A stretch of DNA of 64,000 nucleotides, taken from positions 124,001 to 188,000 of the forward strand of contig JALQPE010000086.1 in NCBI GenBank assembly GCA_030407315.1. The letters are read 5' to 3'. Source of the stretch: Asparagopsis taxiformis. Taxonomy: Eukaryota; Rhodophyta; Florideophyceae; Bonnemaisoniales; Bonnemaisoniaceae. Shown here piece after piece: positions 9,859 through 18,636 of the stretch; within the stretch, counting starts at the first letter, position 1; the number at the start of each line of letters is the position of its first letter. Under the pieces are notes generated by a model that saw only the letters and a list, made by a program, of their open reading frames with translations, had not been told where the DNA came from and did no database searches. The translations under genes and the position numbers were made by a program.

Positions 9859-11013
9859 TTACAGCTCTACATTGGCAAACGGCGTTTCTCCAGATGGATA
9901 CCGCATATCAAACGTGCGCAGCTTTCCATCATCACATGCCGTAACGAGCGATCTGCCGGCATTGGTGACAGCAAACGCGTTAACCTTTGCCGGATGGCCT
10001 GCAAACACCACCGGGCCCAATTCTTCGGGAGCGACGCGCGCATCCCAACCGCGAACGGTGTCCTTGGCGGCCGAAAACAGCACATCAGCATCTGCGGAAA
10101 ATTCCAGCTGATGAACCGGCGAGTTATCATGATTAAATTTACCCATTGGCAAGCGACGATCCATATCGAACAAATGCACGCTTCCGTCGCGAGCGGCGCT
10201 GGCGGCCCGCAGCGGCTTTGGACAGTCTATCTCGGCGATACGCACGGCAGTAACCGGGGTCGCCGGCTTGTGCGGGGTCATTGTATGGAAGATTCCGCAC
10301 ATCGATTCGGGTTTGAGCACGGAGAGTAGCACGGAGCCGTCGTCACCACCGGTGAGCGCGACGCGCGACATGTCCACAATGGTGTCCAACGAGCGGATAC
10401 CGGCGGCGTGCCATCTGGACTCTGGACTGGTGGATTGCTCGGTGTCTTTGGACAGTTCCGCGAGCAGATCGATATTTCGCGGATTCCAGACGCGAAGTCG
10501 GCCGTCTACCGCGCCGACAGACACGCCGATGCGGCCGTTGGCGGTCCATTTCACGGCGGCGATGGCGCCGTCGTGCGCCTCGACGGGGTAGAGCAGCGTG
10601 CCGACAACGAGGTCCCAGAGGTAGAGAATTCCGGCCGCTGTGCCGACGGCCAGAACGTGTCCGCGCGGGTGCCAGGCCATGCAGGTAATCTCTGCAGACG
10701 GCTCCTCTGCGGCGCGGAAAGACTCCATGTTGGACGGCGTCATGACGTCCCAGATGTAGACGGCGCCGGTGGCGGTTGCAAAGGCGGCTTTGCAGCCGTC
10801 TTGTGAGACGTGTACTTTGGATGGGGCCTGAGGTGGCGCCGGGAGGGAGATGACTTCGTCTCCGGATAATGTGTCGTGCAGACTCATCTTGTGCATTGTT
10901 TTGCTGCAGCTGAACACGAAATTGGCATGGCCGGTTTCGACATAGTCGGCGGTGGCATCTGGATAAGCGTCTAGTTCACGGATCGGGAGCTGGGGAGGAT
11001 TTTCTTCTACCAT
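9859..11013 (-). CDS. WD40-repeat protein, AAMP/Sqt1-like
   Basis: 384 residues forming a WD40 propeller of about seven or eight blades; clear repeat ends include VYIWDV, LYLWDL, LRVWNP, VHLFDM, VRGWDA and LRTFDM. The acidic N-terminus and the blade reading AEITCMAWHPRGHVLAVGTA resemble AAMP/Sqt1, the cytosolic chaperone that escorts ribosomal protein uL16 (Rpl10). It is somewhat shorter than known AAMP/Sqt1 proteins (about 430), so the assignment is tentative. WD40 scaffold itself is certain. No intron; G-rich 3' half on the coding strand. Confidence 0.85.
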   Translation of the reverse strand: MVEENPPQLPIRELDAYPDATADYVETGHANFVFSCSKTMHKMSLHDTLSGDEVISLPAPPQAPSKVHVSQDGCKAAFATATGAVYIWDVMTPSNMESFRAAEEPSAEITCMAWHPRGHVLAVGTAAGILYLWDLVVGTLLYPVEAHDGAIAAVKWTANGRIGVSVGAVDGRLRVWNPRNIDLLAELSKDTEQSTSPESRWHAAGIRSLDTIVDMSRVALTGGDDGSVLLSVLKPESMCGIFHTMTPHKPATPVTAVRIAEIDCPKPLRAASAARDGSVHLFDMDRRLPMGKFNHDNSPVHQLEFSADADVLFSAAKDTVRGWDARVAPEELGPVVFAGHPAKVNAFAVTNAGRSLVTACDDGKLRTFDMRYPSGETPFANVEL

Positions 11014-11213
11014 TGGAGAGGGGTATTGGGGGATCAGTTGGGACCAAAGTGGATTTTACGCGGATTGACGGTAGATATGACTACACCGAGGCAATCTCCG
11101 GGCGGGTTAACCTCAACGAAAATCTCCAAGGTAAAAATTTATCGAAAGAAATTAGGATACCCTCACTACCCTGAAAGCTGGCGCTCAGTGTCAAGTATAT
11201 AAACTATGTCCAT

Positions 11214-12326
11214 CTACCATGCCAACACATATCGGTACGACTTGTTGGTTCTATTCAGCAAGTGATCCATTGCCTCGTTCACACGTCCAATATCAATCTT
11301 CTCGCTACTCCAATCGGCGTTATCCTTCATAAACTCGAGGTTATCCGACACCAATTGGAACATTTCAGCCAGTCTCCTCGTGCCGGTCACCACACTACCC
11401 GAATACGTCTTAGCAGTAAACACCATTGGAATCAACGAGCCCTGAAAATTCTGATCCGTCTTCTCTGGAATACCGACCTTACTAACCACGCCTCCAAACT
11501 TGACAAACGCAAACAGCTGCTCCACACTGCCGACAATCGGCCTGGTATCAATGAGCACATCCAACGTCGACGCGTGTTGAGCCACTTGATCGGCATCATT
11601 CAAATCGACAAAGGCATTAGCACCCGTCTTGAGAATGCCCTCTCTCTTGCCCGGGGTCGAACTAATCGCGGTAACATGACAGCCCATAACCTTTGCCAAT
11701 TTAATCGCGATAGTACCCAAACCGCCGAGTCCGATGACGCCAATCTTCTTGCCTGGATACGCATGGTCGCACAGGGGCTCGAACACGGTAGCGCCGGCGC
11801 ACATGAGCGGACATGCCATTTGAATGGGCACATTGTGGGGGATTTGGACGGCGAAACGCTCCTCGATTCTCTGGACTCGCGAGAAGCCACCGCCCCACTC
11901 ATTGGTGCCCTTCTGTCCCCAGCAGCCTGCGGCGGGGCCGAGAAAGGTGCCCTTGTAGCCCTTTTCGCAGAGGTTTTCGCGGCCGACTTGGCACGGCGGA
12001 CAGAGGCGACACGAGTCGCGAATCCAGGCGATGCCGACCATGTCGCCGATGGAGAACTTGCGACAATCGGAGCCCAGCTTGGTCACGTGGCCGACCGCCT
12101 CGTGGCCGGGCAGAATGGGGTAGTTGGATATGCCCCAGTCGTTGTTCTTCATGTGCAGGTCGGTGTGGCAGAGACCGATCATTTTGATTTCGACCTGAAT
12201 CATCGTCGGTTTGAGCGATGGCAATGTCACGGGCGAGAGCGTGAGTGGCGCGCCGCGCTCCGGACAGACGTAGCCCTCGGTCTGCAGGGTGTCGGATTGC
12301 ACATGGTTGGATTGGTCGAGGGTCAT
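11214..12326 (-). CDS. Zinc-dependent alcohol dehydrogenase (cinnamyl-alcohol dehydrogenase/YahK-type MDR)
   Basis: 370 residues, medium-chain dehydrogenase/reductase. Catalytic zinc motif GLCHTDLH and GHEAVGHV; structural zinc cysteines in CRLCPPCQVGRENLC; nucleotide-binding GLGGLGTIAIKLAK; and the CAD-type block GTFLGPAAGCWGQKG. CAD/YahK proteins reduce a broad set of aldehydes with NADPH, so the likely job is cytosolic aldehyde reduction. No transit peptide. Three CCAAT boxes lie about 110-145 bp upstream (12436-12470 on the gene strand). Divergent from the RNF10-like gene. The family is certain, the physiological substrate is not. Confidence 0.93.
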   Translation of the reverse strand: MTLDQSNHVQSDTLQTEGYVCPERGAPLTLSPVTLPSLKPTMIQVEIKMIGLCHTDLHMKNNDWGISNYPILPGHEAVGHVTKLGSDCRKFSIGDMVGIAWIRDSCRLCPPCQVGRENLCEKGYKGTFLGPAAGCWGQKGTNEWGGGFSRVQRIEERFAVQIPHNVPIQMACPLMCAGATVFEPLCDHAYPGKKIGVIGLGGLGTIAIKLAKVMGCHVTAISSTPGKREGILKTGANAFVDLNDADQVAQHASTLDVLIDTRPIVGSVEQLFAFVKFGGVVSKVGIPEKTDQNFQGSLIPMVFTAKTYSGSVVTGTRRLAEMFQLVSDNLEFMKDNADWSSEKIDIGRVNEAMDHLLNRTNKSYRYVLAW

Positions 12327-13016
12327 TGTGATCAGTTGTGGTATGGTGAAGATGTACGTGTGGGACGGGAAAGCGGGACGGATCTGGTTGTTGTAGAGTG
12401 TGGTGGTCGAAATTTATAGTGAGGACAGTTGCTGGATTGGTTGAGATTGGCAAGGTGGAGTTGTGATTGGCGTTCATCGGCAGATTCGCAAAGGTTTCAA
12501 TTAAGGACACGTAATCGGTAAAAGAAATATTAGCTTTGCGTAAGCAGATATGCAATCTATTGGTGCTTGCGCCTCCGCCTGTTGAAACCGATCTCGCTTA
12601 GTGGACCACCAATGGCACAACGAATCAGTTGTCAACAAGTTTGTTCTTACTTTGATACGACAAAGATTCCACAAAAATCCGAATAAACGAAAAATACGCA
12701 CAAAGCGCCATCTCTTTTCCACCAATCATTCCTCACAACCATTCATCCGACTTGTCATCCTCCCATTCACCAGCCACGCAACCGCAATCCACTCAAAACC
12801 ACTCTAACCGACCAACCTCACCTCATCCGACCGCACCCAACCCAGCGCACCCAACGCATCCGCCCAACACACCAGACTCCGCGCCGCGCCACGCCACGCC
12901 ATCACCGCACCACACCACATATCACCGCGCGCAAACCATAAGGATCGGTGAAACCGCCGTTCCAACCATGTCAACGCTCACATAACGCCGCAACAGACAT
13001 TGCGCGACCGCACGCC
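12327..13016. promoter_or_regulatory. Divergent promoter region with CA-rich leader
   Basis: 690 bp between the divergent dehydrogenase and RING genes. It holds three ATTGG motifs near the dehydrogenase, and from about 12745 to 12950 a C/A-rich, G-poor stretch on the RING gene strand that looks like its 5' leader. No other gene seen. Confidence 0.5.
12436..12470 (-). promoter_or_regulatory. Triple CCAAT box
   Basis: CCAAT at 12440-12436, 12450-12446 and 12470-12466 on the minus strand, within 35 bp and 110-145 bp upstream of the dehydrogenase ATG. CCAAT is the NF-Y site in eukaryotes; function here is inferred from position and clustering. Confidence 0.45.
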
Positions 13017-14645
13017 ATGTCACCGCCGGCAGCCTCGCGCGCCCGCCGGACGCGTCCGCTGTCCGTCCCAGCAGAGACACTACTGACCTTCAGTCGCTAC
13101 GCGCCCCCAGCGTCAGCCTCGGCGGCGCCTCGTCGCGCGGAGGCGCGTCCAAGCGCGCCGCGTCGTCCAGAGGCCTTTGTGCAGGCCAATTATCGTTTTG
13201 CCGTTTCGCCGACGCACGCCTCCGAATTGGACGCTGTGATGGCCCTGCATGACGCGCCGGTGCCCTGGGACGCCGTCGATGTTGTCTTTATGCACCGCAA
13301 GTCGCATTGTCCCATTTGTTTGCACAATCTGCGTTGTCCGCGCGTGACGCCCTGTGGACACACATTTGACCTCGTGTGTATTCTGCAGCATCTCGCCTAT
13401 TCGCACACACGCCACGCTAAATGCCCCCTGTGCGCCTCCGCTTTCGCAGCGCACGACCTCAAGCCCGTCGCCTTTCGTGATGTCGCCCCGCTTGCTGTGC
13501 GCGCATGTGTTTCCATGAACCTGGTGTCGCGGGAAAAGGCCTCCATGATTCCGCAGCTTCATTCTGCTCGGCGTGAGACGTGCATTCCGCATGCTGTTAC
13601 TGCGCAGTCTGCGCTGTATGCGCGTTTGGCTTTTGCTGATCATCGCTATTTGTTGCAGCTTGTTGCCGCAGATATGAACGACTTGCGCGACGTGTTGGAT
13701 GAGGATGCCGCCCTGGAGCCGTTTGTTCAAGTCGCGATGCAGCAGTTGAGAGACAAGCAGACTGCGGTTCGTGACCGTGCTGCCCGTTGCGAGCCGCCTG
13801 TTGCGCAGCTGACGCCGTCTGTTGAGAAGCGTAAATGTGATTTGTGGTTTTTCTATCAAGCAACGGATTGTCAGAATGTCTTTCTACATCCGTTCAATCA
13901 TCGTTGTTTGTCCACTCAGTTGTCCGCTGATTTCAACTCGGCTTTGGCCCAAATTGACGGACTCATTCTGCAAATTGAGCGACATACCATGGACGAACAG
14001 CTCCGCAAACGGTATAGATTTCTGGAACATTTGCCCAATGGTTGTGAGTTTTCATTCGTTGAATTGGATCTTACGCATCTTCTGTCGCAATCCACGCTTG
14101 CCGTGCACGAGGCAGAACTCAAAGAACGAGAGCAGGCTAGGAAACGAAAGCAAAAGGCATCGGCACGCGAAGATAAGCTGCTCGCCAAGAAGAGATCCCA
14201 GTCCTTACAAAACTACTTTAATACACAAGGCGGTCTTCGCGCGCACACACAACCACTGCAACCAGTCGACAGCAAGGACGTCACACTATTTCCTGCTCTG
14301 CGCGTCGACCTCAATGCAGACACGGTAGACCGTAGCTTTGAAAATGACAGCAGCAATGCAGGTTTCTCACCGCCCGGTGGCGCATGGGGCGGTGCCCAAA
14401 TTTCAAGCTATTCTTCGGTCACCTCCAAAATGGGCCTGTTTCCTGAGCTAGGAAACGCCAATTCTACATCTGAAACCGCTTCAATCCCCGTTCCGTTACC
14501 GCCCACCACACATGGCGCATGGGGACACGCCACGTCCTCCGCTCGAAGCGCTCAATCACCACCGGAAGAGACAAGACGAGGAAAGAGATCTAGCGGACGA
14601 AGCACCATACTACTATCCAACGCTGGCACCCCGCATCGTAGATAA
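13017..14645 (+). CDS. RNF10: RNF10-like RING-HC E3 ubiquitin ligase
   Basis: 542 residues from the ATG at 13017; the frame opens earlier only at non-ATG codons. The RING-HC finger reads CPICLHNLRCPRVTPCGHTF... and ends AKCPLC, directly preceded by WDAVDVVFMHRKSHCPIC and followed by HDLKPV. That arrangement is the RNF10/Mag2 pattern. RNF10 ubiquitylates 40S proteins uS3 and uS5 during ribosome quality control and stress, so a cytosolic ribosome-linked role is likely. The N-terminus is Arg/Pro/Ala-rich; a basic coiled-coil-prone stretch (EREQARKRKQKASAREDK) and a disordered Ser-rich tail follow. Shorter than animal RNF10 (about 800). Tail-to-tail with the BAG-like gene, 35 bp apart. Confidence 0.85.
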   Translation: MSPPAASRARRTRPLSVPAETLLTFSRYAPPASASAAPRRAEARPSAPRRPEAFVQANYRFAVSPTHASELDAVMALHDAPVPWDAVDVVFMHRKSHCPICLHNLRCPRVTPCGHTFDLVCILQHLAYSHTRHAKCPLCASAFAAHDLKPVAFRDVAPLAVRACVSMNLVSREKASMIPQLHSARRETCIPHAVTAQSALYARLAFADHRYLLQLVAADMNDLRDVLDEDAALEPFVQVAMQQLRDKQTAVRDRAARCEPPVAQLTPSVEKRKCDLWFFYQATDCQNVFLHPFNHRCLSTQLSADFNSALAQIDGLILQIERHTMDEQLRKRYRFLEHLPNGCEFSFVELDLTHLLSQSTLAVHEAELKEREQARKRKQKASAREDKLLAKKRSQSLQNYFNTQGGLRAHTQPLQPVDSKDVTLFPALRVDLNADTVDRSFENDSSNAGFSPPGGAWGGAQISSYSSVTSKMGLFPELGNANSTSETASIPVPLPPTTHGAWGHATSSARSAQSPPEETRRGKRSSGRSTILLSNAGTPHRR

Positions 14646-14680
14646 AAGTATCACCGTAAACAAACATTATCACACCCTTT

Positions 14681-15049
14681 CTACTGTGTAGCATCCACAA
14701 CCTCCACATCAGTCTTCGTCTCAACCGACAGCTTATCCACACGATCCCCAAGCGCATTGAGCTTTTTCACAACCGTTTTCCTGCGCGCCAACAGCACCGC
14801 CAATTTGCGCGACGTCGCCCTGTCGCCGTCTCGCAGTGCCGTGGCCGCCGCATCCTTGGACACATGCACACTGTCGACCTTGAGCAAAGCCTGCGTGATA
14901 AGCTCTGACGCTACGCGTGTCTGATGCTCAAATTGCTCATACGTCGATCGATCGACCGACTCCAATTGCTGCACATCCGTTTCCAGTTGCGCGAGCGACG
15001 TCCGCACCTCTGTGAGCACCTTTTCGGCGTGGTCTGCTGCTTGCGCCAT
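14681..15049 (-). CDS. Small helical protein, possible BAG-domain co-chaperone
   Basis: 122 residues from the ATG at 15049 (MAQAADHAEKVL); an upstream ATG at 15199 would add a 50-residue basic leader. Nearly the whole chain is predicted helical: heptad-like LTEVRTSLAQLETDVQQLE, then QALLKVDSV, then a basic RKLAVLLARRKTVVKKLNAL. The spacing of ALLKVDSV and the RK..VVKKLN helix resembles the three-helix BAG domain that binds the Hsp70 nucleotide-binding domain. The match is by eye and weak; an unrelated coiled-coil protein is equally possible. Confidence 0.6.
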   Translation of the reverse strand: MAQAADHAEKVLTEVRTSLAQLETDVQQLESVDRSTYEQFEHQTRVASELITQALLKVDSVHVSKDAAATALRDGDRATSRKLAVLLARRKTVVKKLNALGDRVDKLSVETKTDVEVVDATQ

Positions 15050-15372
15050 GGGCGTTTGTTGGCGGCGTGGGACAGTGGGACGTCGGGTGTGCGCGGATGG
15101 GCGGGCGTTACGATGAAGAGCGTCTCGGTTGGGACGGTTAGTGATCTCGGCCAGTGCGGTCGTTGATAGAATTGAATGAAACGTGTGGGACGCATGCAAA
15201 ATTGATTCATCTCGCGGGTTGCGGTTGGATGAATTAGACCTAAATTGGAAGCAATGCAGTGCCTGAGGCGATCACCTGGCCGGTTGGTGGACTCAAAAAC
15301 AGGCTGCGCTTGGCGAAAAAGAATATGCTACACAGTGCAGTTGTGATTGATGGGCCTCGAAGGTGTAGAGAG

Positions 15373-15379
15373 AAAAAAA
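15373..15379 (-). terminator. RNA polymerase III terminator of tRNA-Ser
   Basis: Seven consecutive T on the minus strand, 8 nt past the tRNA discriminator base, as expected for Pol III termination. Confidence 0.85.
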
Positions 15380-15387
15380 TTCCAGCT

Positions 15388-15492
15388 CGCTGACGACGGG
15401 GTTCGAACCCGCGCGGGAAATCCCATCAGATGTCCTCATGGATTCAAGTCTGACGCCTTTTGTGTTCTTCGCAACCACTCGGCCACATCAGC
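15388..15492 (-). tRNA. tRNA-Ser(UGA) with D-loop and anticodon-loop introns
   Basis: 105 nt on the minus strand. Acceptor arms GCTGATG/CGTCAGC (15492-15486 and 15395-15389) pair with one wobble; discriminator is G (15388), as in tRNA-Ser. D-stem GCC/GGC. T-arm GCGGG-TTCGAAC-CCCGT with one G-U pair. Long variable arm with stem GGGA/TCCC, so class II. Anticodon stem TCAGA/TCTGA is perfect, with loop CTTGAA-A carrying anticodon TGA. Between loop bases 37 and 38 sit 11 extra nt (15442-15432), the canonical nuclear intron site. The D-loop is about 13 nt too long; removing 15472-15460 leaves GAGTGGTTAA, a standard tRNA-Ser loop. Internal A box TGGCCGAGTGG and B box GGTTCGAAC are intact. D-loop introns are known from Cyanidioschyzon merolae nuclear tRNAs. 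The exact D-loop intron ends are inferred. Confidence 0.93.
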
Positions 15493-16241
15493 ACCTGTCT
15501 GCGCTGCCCTCCCAGCAGAATCCCGGAACTATGAAGCCTGGGCGCGCTGCTGTCGCCGGCAGATGGCCAACTGGCTCACTGTACGGGGCGGATGCAAGCA
15601 GGGATTAGCGATTGGATTGGCGTGTTGTCAACCGTCGGGCTTATACTGTCAATGATCTGTGCGGCACGTGCGGCGGCGGATACGTGGAGATGACAAGGAA
15701 GCAGCGGCATTACAGTAGGCCGCGACAGAGCGAGAAAAGCGATGCTGAGCGGTGCGTTATATCTGGTAACATATGTTGGGCTTTCCGTATGTTTCTGGCT
15801 TTATTTATTCTTAGCGCTGGCGGCCCGGTCTGGTCCGGCTCGTTGAGACATTCAAGCAAGCAGGTGTGTTGATTGGATTAGACGCGTCAAAAATTTGCCG
15901 TGACATCTCATCATCTAATACCAGTGCATGTATCTGCCAATCATCATTGCCGCACACTCAACTGCAAGCAACAATCGCCCAATTCTGGCCCATCATGCGC
16001 GTTTCACGCATGAGTTTACAGCTACTGCAAGGCGGCACTACTTGACACACGCCAACTGCCGCACCCCGCTAGCCCCCTCAGTGCCCCGCCCCATCTTCGA
16101 CCTCCGTCACACCCCGACTATACCAGTCCGCACTCCGCTCATAGCCTTCTTTTACCACACCCCGTCGTTATCGCCGCATGAAGCGACACGCCATCTAGTC
16201 CGTACGACCGACCCATCGCCTGCTCTTTCAATCCGCTCATC
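15493..16241. other. Intergenic region upstream of armadillo gene
   Basis: About 750 bp. The last 200 bp (from about 16040) are C-rich and G-poor on the plus strand, the usual leader composition before genes in this window. Small frames here show no domain. No further tRNA found. Confidence 0.5.
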
Positions 16242-18461
16242 ATGGCCAACACTCCGCCGCTTTCCACCGCCTCATCTCTCTCTGAAGCCGCCTCCGTCTC
16301 CGCCGATGTCCCCACACAACTTTATCTTCGCTCAATGCTTGCGTCCCCCGCCGCCAACCTTCGTTCATCCGCCCAGCGTGTCGCTTTAGTGGAGGCTGTC
16401 TTTGGCGATGCAAGATTGGCTGCCGATGCACCCGACGATCCGCCCTTGCTGCGTCAACTTGATACCCGTGCCCACATTCTCGTCGTCACTTGCTCCACCG
16501 CCTTGCCTCTGGACGATGCCTATTCCGCTGATGCCATTCTCGCTCTCTTGGCTCTCGTAGCTGCTCGATGGCATATTTTGCTCGATAGAATGGAGAAAAG
16601 CGGCGCCCCTTCAGTTGTCATATCTATTATGAAACAGTGGCGCCATCGTCCAAGCGTTATTACCAGAGCCCTAGCTGCATTGCGCGCTTTCACAGTCACC
16701 GACTCCATGCGGAAGAGAGTTATGTTTGATGGTGGTGTGGATCTTGTTTTGCAACTCATGACTGTGTACAGGGACAATCATCTCGTGCAGGACCGTGGTG
16801 CATCGGTTGTGGCCAATGTAGCGTTTGGTTGCACACATCGCAAGAGGCGGATTACCAGACAGGGTGCGATAACAAACATTATTGAGGGAATGAGCGCCTT
16901 CCCCAATGATGAACATATTCAACTGCGAGGCGCGCTTACAATCCGCAATCTCACTCATGATGCCCAAGTCAATCAGTATATTGCTGGCAATGAAGGTGCT
17001 GTAGAGGCTGTTGCCCGAACATTGCTGCGCTTCCGCGGAAGTTCAACCAATCCCGAACTTCGCTTTCAGTGCGTGCTTGCTCTGGAGAGCCTTTGTCGTG
17101 AGGATGAACGAAACCGACAGCGACTTGTGGATATCGATCAATCCGCCTCTATTCATCGAAATCAGCATTCGATTATCAGAACCTCCGTGTCTCGCAGCAC
17201 AGACGTTGAAACCATCAATGAAGATGGTGACGTTGTCGTCGAAGAAGAAGAGGTACTGCAGGATACGACATCCGCTTTCAAGCATGGTGCAGCTCTCTGT
17301 CCCGGAAATTCATCATTGAAGCTCATAGCCTCCATGTCTACCTCATCTTCCAGTATGTGGGAACAGCACTCTCCAGTTGATGAAAACAATCCCGGTAACG
17401 AAGAAGACGACGCACCACTTGACATTCCCAAACGCTCTGTGATTCGCGCTGTCGTCCATGCGATGCGCCGGGACCCTGACGACGTCCTTTTGCTGCAAAC
17501 AGCACTCTCCCTACTCACTCTTATTGCGCTCCATCGTAGCGAGGTACAAACGCGCATTGGGGAACTGGGCGGTGTGCAGGTTGCCATAGCGGCCATGCGG
17601 CGTCATGCTACCGAACGAGTGTTAATTTCCAAAGCGTGCGCCCTCATACGATGCCTCTGCCTGCAGGAAGCAAACCGTACACGAGTTACATCGGGCCTAC
17701 TAGTCCTCATTTCCGCAGCGCAGGAACATAGAAAGGACGGAGACGTCGTGCGTGAGGTGGCGTCAGCACTCAGCAATGCTGTATTCGAAAATGAAAAGAA
17801 CAGAAACTGGGTCGTGAACAAGGGCGCGGTGGAAGCGCTTGTACGTGCCATGAATGCATGCGGAGGCAGGGATGCATTGGCACTTGAAGCGTGCATTTGC
17901 GCTCTGCGAAACTTTATCGACTCGAGCTATAGTGGTGCCATTGTCGCCGCCGATATTGGTGCGTTACGCGCCGCTGTCGAAGCATTGGATGCGACGAAAG
18001 CTGCAGCTTCAACAGGCCAATGCATTGTGCAGGAACAGGCGGTGCTGTTCCTTGTAGATATTTCCCGATTGGCACCCGAGACATTGGATGAGATGAAGCG
18101 CATCGACGCCGCAGATTGGATTGAGAATGCACTCGCCAAATTGCCAGAGAGCAACTACCCGGAATTGCACGCGTCAGGCGATAAGTTGATTGGGTCGCTC
18201 ATGGTCGGCGAAAAGAGCATGGTTAGAAAGAAATCGGATAAGACGAAGCCGCTCTTCCCAGATGCGGTCGGAAATCGGCATTACTCCAGGGGTATCTTCC
18301 GTGGTTTCCTGCTGCCGAGACGGAGCACTTCCAAGCGCAATGTGCTCCCATCTAAGATAAAGGGGCAGTTGGCCAAGAATATAAGCATCACAGCAGAGGA
18401 GTCGGGAAGGAAGAGCAAGCGATTATCAGCGAGATTCCTGAGGAGTGCACTAATATCTTGA
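16242..18461 (+). CDS. Armadillo-repeat protein
   Basis: 739 residues, no intron. From about residue 110 to 640 the chain is built of armadillo-like helical repeats: GAPSVVISIMKQW, GGVDLVLQLMTVY, GAITNIIEGMSAF, EGAVEAVARTLLR, GGVQVAIAAMRRH and KGAVEALVRAMNA each begin a unit, with typical GA/GG turns and NVA/NLT/NAV asparagines in helix 3. A loop of about 130 residues (300-430), acidic in part (EDGDVVVEEEEVLQ), interrupts the array. The C-terminus is basic (KRLSARFLRSALIS). Such solenoids bind peptides or act as scaffolds; no specific ortholog recognised. Converges with RanGAP 175 bp downstream. Confidence 0.85.
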   Translation: MANTPPLSTASSLSEAASVSADVPTQLYLRSMLASPAANLRSSAQRVALVEAVFGDARLAADAPDDPPLLRQLDTRAHILVVTCSTALPLDDAYSADAILALLALVAARWHILLDRMEKSGAPSVVISIMKQWRHRPSVITRALAALRAFTVTDSMRKRVMFDGGVDLVLQLMTVYRDNHLVQDRGASVVANVAFGCTHRKRRITRQGAITNIIEGMSAFPNDEHIQLRGALTIRNLTHDAQVNQYIAGNEGAVEAVARTLLRFRGSSTNPELRFQCVLALESLCREDERNRQRLVDIDQSASIHRNQHSIIRTSVSRSTDVETINEDGDVVVEEEEVLQDTTSAFKHGAALCPGNSSLKLIASMSTSSSSMWEQHSPVDENNPGNEEDDAPLDIPKRSVIRAVVHAMRRDPDDVLLLQTALSLLTLIALHRSEVQTRIGELGGVQVAIAAMRRHATERVLISKACALIRCLCLQEANRTRVTSGLLVLISAAQEHRKDGDVVREVASALSNAVFENEKNRNWVVNKGAVEALVRAMNACGGRDALALEACICALRNFIDSSYSGAIVAADIGALRAAVEALDATKAAASTGQCIVQEQAVLFLVDISRLAPETLDEMKRIDAADWIENALAKLPESNYPELHASGDKLIGSLMVGEKSMVRKKSDKTKPLFPDAVGNRHYSRGIFRGFLLPRRSTSKRNVLPSKIKGQLAKNISITAEESGRKSKRLSARFLRSALIS

Positions 18462-18636
18462 ATGTTGCAAATGTCTTTTAGCGTTGGATGTATCTATCTG
18501 CATTCCAAGTGTATATACTATTTTTAAAGGACAATGCATGTAAAAGTGATTATCTCAACGGACGAATCTCTTTGTGGCAGCCCTTTGATATACCCAAAAT
18601 TGGTTGTGCTCTAGATCTAAGCTGCCTACCTAACTC

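Noticed and set aside
11262..12419. 385-codon plus-strand frame opposite the dehydrogenase
   Set aside because: Antisense shadow of a gene with full zinc and Rossmann motifs.
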